Of a DNA stretch of 5,837 nt, positions 4,667 to 5,837 are shown piece by piece. The position numbers and the translations under genes were made by a program. The stretch is from an uncultured Selenomonadaceae bacterium. Lineage in GTDB: Bacteria; Bacillota; Negativicutes; Selenomonadales; Selenomonadaceae. Under the pieces are notes generated by a model. It had not been told where the DNA came from. It saw only the letters and a program-made list of their open reading frames with translations, and searched no databases. The stretch is taken from the NCBI GenBank assembly GCA_905235425.1, contig CAJOKY010000153.1:1-5837 (forward strand), written 5' to 3'. Within the stretch, counting starts at the first letter, position 1, and every line of letters begins with the position of its first letter.

Positions 4667-5401
4667 ATGCTTGAGATAGAAAATTTAAGCGCAGGAGTCG
4701 ACGGCAAAGAAATTTTGCATGGACTCAATCTGCGCGTTGCAAAAGGCGAAGTACACGTAATATTGGGACCGAACGGCTCCGGTAAATCAACTTTAATGAA
4801 TGTGATTTTGGGACATCCCAAGTACGAAATTTACGGCGGCAGTTTAAAATTTGAAGGCGAAGATTTAACGCAGTTGAAAACTTTTGAACGAGCGAGGCGC
4901 GGGATTTTTTTATCATTTCAAACGCCGGAAGAAATACCCGGCATCACGGTAGAAAATATGTTGCGTACGGCTAAGCAGGCTATTACCGGCAAAGTTGTCA
5001 AAATTTTACAGTTCCGCAAAAAGTTACACGAGACTATGGAGCAACTTCAAATAGCTAAGGAATATGCAAGCCGCTATATGAATGTGGGATTCAGCGGTGG
5101 CGAAAAGAAACGCAATGAAATTTTACAGCTTTTAATGCTTGAACCCAAATTGGCACTTTTGGACGAGACTGACTCCGGTCTTGACGTTGACGCGGTACAA
5201 ATTGTTTCAAACGGCGTGGCAAAATTTCATAACGCGGAAAATTCCTGTATCATAATCACTCACAACACGCAGATTTTGAAAAGTTTGTCTGTCGATAAAG
5301 CCCACGTACTTTTGCATGGACAAATTATAAAAAGCGGCGGCTCTGAACTGGTTGACGAAATTGCCGCCAATGGATATTCGCGTTTAGGGGGTAGGGATTA
5401 G
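4667..5401 (+). CDS. sufC: Fe-S cluster assembly ATPase SufC
   Basis: SufC is the ABC-type ATPase of the SUF system. It binds SufB/SufD scaffold subunits in the cytoplasm and drives Fe-S cluster assembly. The 244 residues contain Walker A GPNGSGKST (34-42), the Q-loop glutamine (Gln85 in FLSFQTPEEIPG), the SufC-type signature GFSGGEKKRNEILQ (141-154), Walker B LALLDETDSGLD (162-173) and the H-loop histidine (His199 in IIITHNT). The FQxPEEIPG and GGEKKRNE strings separate SufC from transport ATPases. SD GGTGA (4654-4658) gives 8 nt spacing to ATG 4667. The C-terminus is odd: after ANGYSRL the codons for GGRD and the TAG stop come from the start of a repeat array, so the original tail may have been replaced. 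No sufB, sufD or sufS adjoins it in the window; a repeat array and a protease gene follow. Confidence 0.93.
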   Translation: MLEIENLSAGVDGKEILHGLNLRVAKGEVHVILGPNGSGKSTLMNVILGHPKYEIYGGSLKFEGEDLTQLKTFERARRGIFLSFQTPEEIPGITVENMLRTAKQAITGKVVKILQFRKKLHETMEQLQIAKEYASRYMNVGFSGGEKKRNEILQLLMLEPKLALLDETDSGLDVDAVQIVSNGVAKFHNAENSCIIITHNTQILKSLSVDKAHVLLHGQIIKSGGSELVDEIAANGYSRLGGRD

Positions 5402-5506
5402 GGAACAGGGAACAGGGAGCAGGGAACAGTTTTCCTAAAACCTAACACCTAAAAGCTAACAGCTAATAGCTAACAGCTAATAGCTAACAGCTAACAGCTA
5501 AAACCT
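5386..5506. repeat. Heptanucleotide repeat array R3 overlapping the sufC 3' end
   Basis: The array begins inside the last codons of sufC with GGGGGTAGGGATTAGGGAACA and continues as GGGAACA/GGGAGCA heptads. A linker with CCTAACACCTAAAA follows, then seven GCTAACA/GCTAATA heptads, ending GCTAAAACCTAT before the SD of the next gene. The order of modules (GGGANNA block, CCTAACACCTA linker, GCTAANN block, CCTAT end) matches the corresponding part of array R1. It holds no open frame on either strand and no recognisable promoter, although the protease gene must be transcribed through or from it. Confidence 0.9.
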
Positions 5507-5526
5507 ATTTTTAACGAGGGAGCTTG

Positions 5527-5837
5527 ATGAAGAAAAAAATTTTTTTCGGCGTACTAATAACGGCGATTATCAGTTCAATTTTGACAATCACGGGGATTTG
5601 TATCCTGTTTAACATTGACGCGAAAAACGCTGTAAATTTAGGCAGACTGCTATCAGCAATGCGATTTATTGAGGAGCAGTATGTGCAGGACGTTGACAAA
5701 GATAAACTAATCGGCGGCGCAATAAGCGGCATGGTAAAATCTTTGGGCGATCCGCATTCAGTGTATCTTGAACCGCGCCTTTACAGTCAGCTTAAAATCG
5801 ATATAAACGGCGCATTCGGCGGAATAGGCGTTTACAT
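5527..5837 (+). CDS. S41-family C-terminal processing protease (CtpA-like), 5' part
   Basis: The first 103 codons of a periplasmic or extracytoplasmic serine protease are visible; the gene runs off the window. SD GAGGGAG (5516-5522) precedes ATG 5527. The product starts MKKKIFFG and has a hydrophobic signal anchor (about residues 5-29). It then has the N-terminal helical region of S41 proteases (LLSAMRFIEEQYVQDVDKDKL, then GGAISGMVKSLGDPHSVYLEP) and enters the PDZ domain with GAFGGIGVYM. The GDPHSVYL and FGGIGV strings are characteristic of CtpA/CtpB. The PDZ domain, Ser-Lys catalytic dyad and C-terminus lie outside. Homologues process exported proteins, including wall hydrolases and sporulation signalling proteins; the target here is unknown. 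Confidence 0.9.
   Translation, partial: MKKKIFFGVLITAIISSILTITGICILFNIDAKNAVNLGRLLSAMRFIEEQYVQDVDKDKLIGGAISGMVKSLGDPHSVYLEPRLYSQLKIDINGAFGGIGVY

Noticed and set aside
4585..4821. 78-codon minus-strand frame opposite the sufC start
   Set aside because: It overlaps hairpin C and the sufC Walker A coding region and has no independent support.

Overview
The window comes from a bacterial chromosome. The base composition is A/T-leaning, with many AAAATTTTT-type runs inside genes next to GCG/CGGC-rich codons. Several genes have purine-rich Shine-Dalgarno (SD) sites, and the content is housekeeping plus cell envelope. The combination of a SUF-type ABC ATPase, a Tat-exported amidase, a membrane-anchored NodB deacetylase and a CtpA-like S41 protease fits the Bacillota. 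My low-confidence guess is a Negativicutes-like (Selenomonadales) anaerobe, but nothing here is a decisive marker.

Layout: (1) 1-217 is non-coding and holds a hairpin of IS200/IS605 right-end type plus part of a second repeated motif. (2) 218-1912 on the minus strand carries a Tat-signal N-acetylmuramoyl-L-alanine amidase followed by truA, separated by a heptanucleotide-repeat array. (3) 1913-2045 is a short divergent promoter region. (4) 2046-4045 on the plus strand carries a membrane-anchored polysaccharide deacetylase, a second heptad array with a 26-bp foldback, a 91-residue protein of unknown function and a 176-residue single-pass membrane protein of unknown function. (5) 4046-4666 has no convincing protein gene. 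It holds a promoter/terminator pair that could make a roughly 90-nt RNA, a degraded minus-strand element ending in an IS200/IS605 (TnpB guide-RNA-like) hairpin, and a further solitary copy of that hairpin just upstream of sufC. (6) 4667-5401 is sufC, without the usual adjacent sufB. (7) 5386-5506 is a third heptad array, followed by the 5' part of an S41/CtpA-type protease gene that runs off the window.

Functional theme: the amidase and deacetylase are divergently transcribed and both act on cell-wall or surface glycans, and the S41 protease is also extracytoplasmic. TruA (tRNA modification) and SufC (Fe-S assembly) are ordinary housekeeping proteins. No new multi-gene system is visible. The unusual material is non-coding. 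Three heptanucleotide arrays abut gene 3' ends, supply the stop codons of two genes and close all reading frames. A dispersed hairpin, CCCC-N5-TAAAG-N3-GGGGCTT, occurs three times with identical spacing and no transposase gene nearby.
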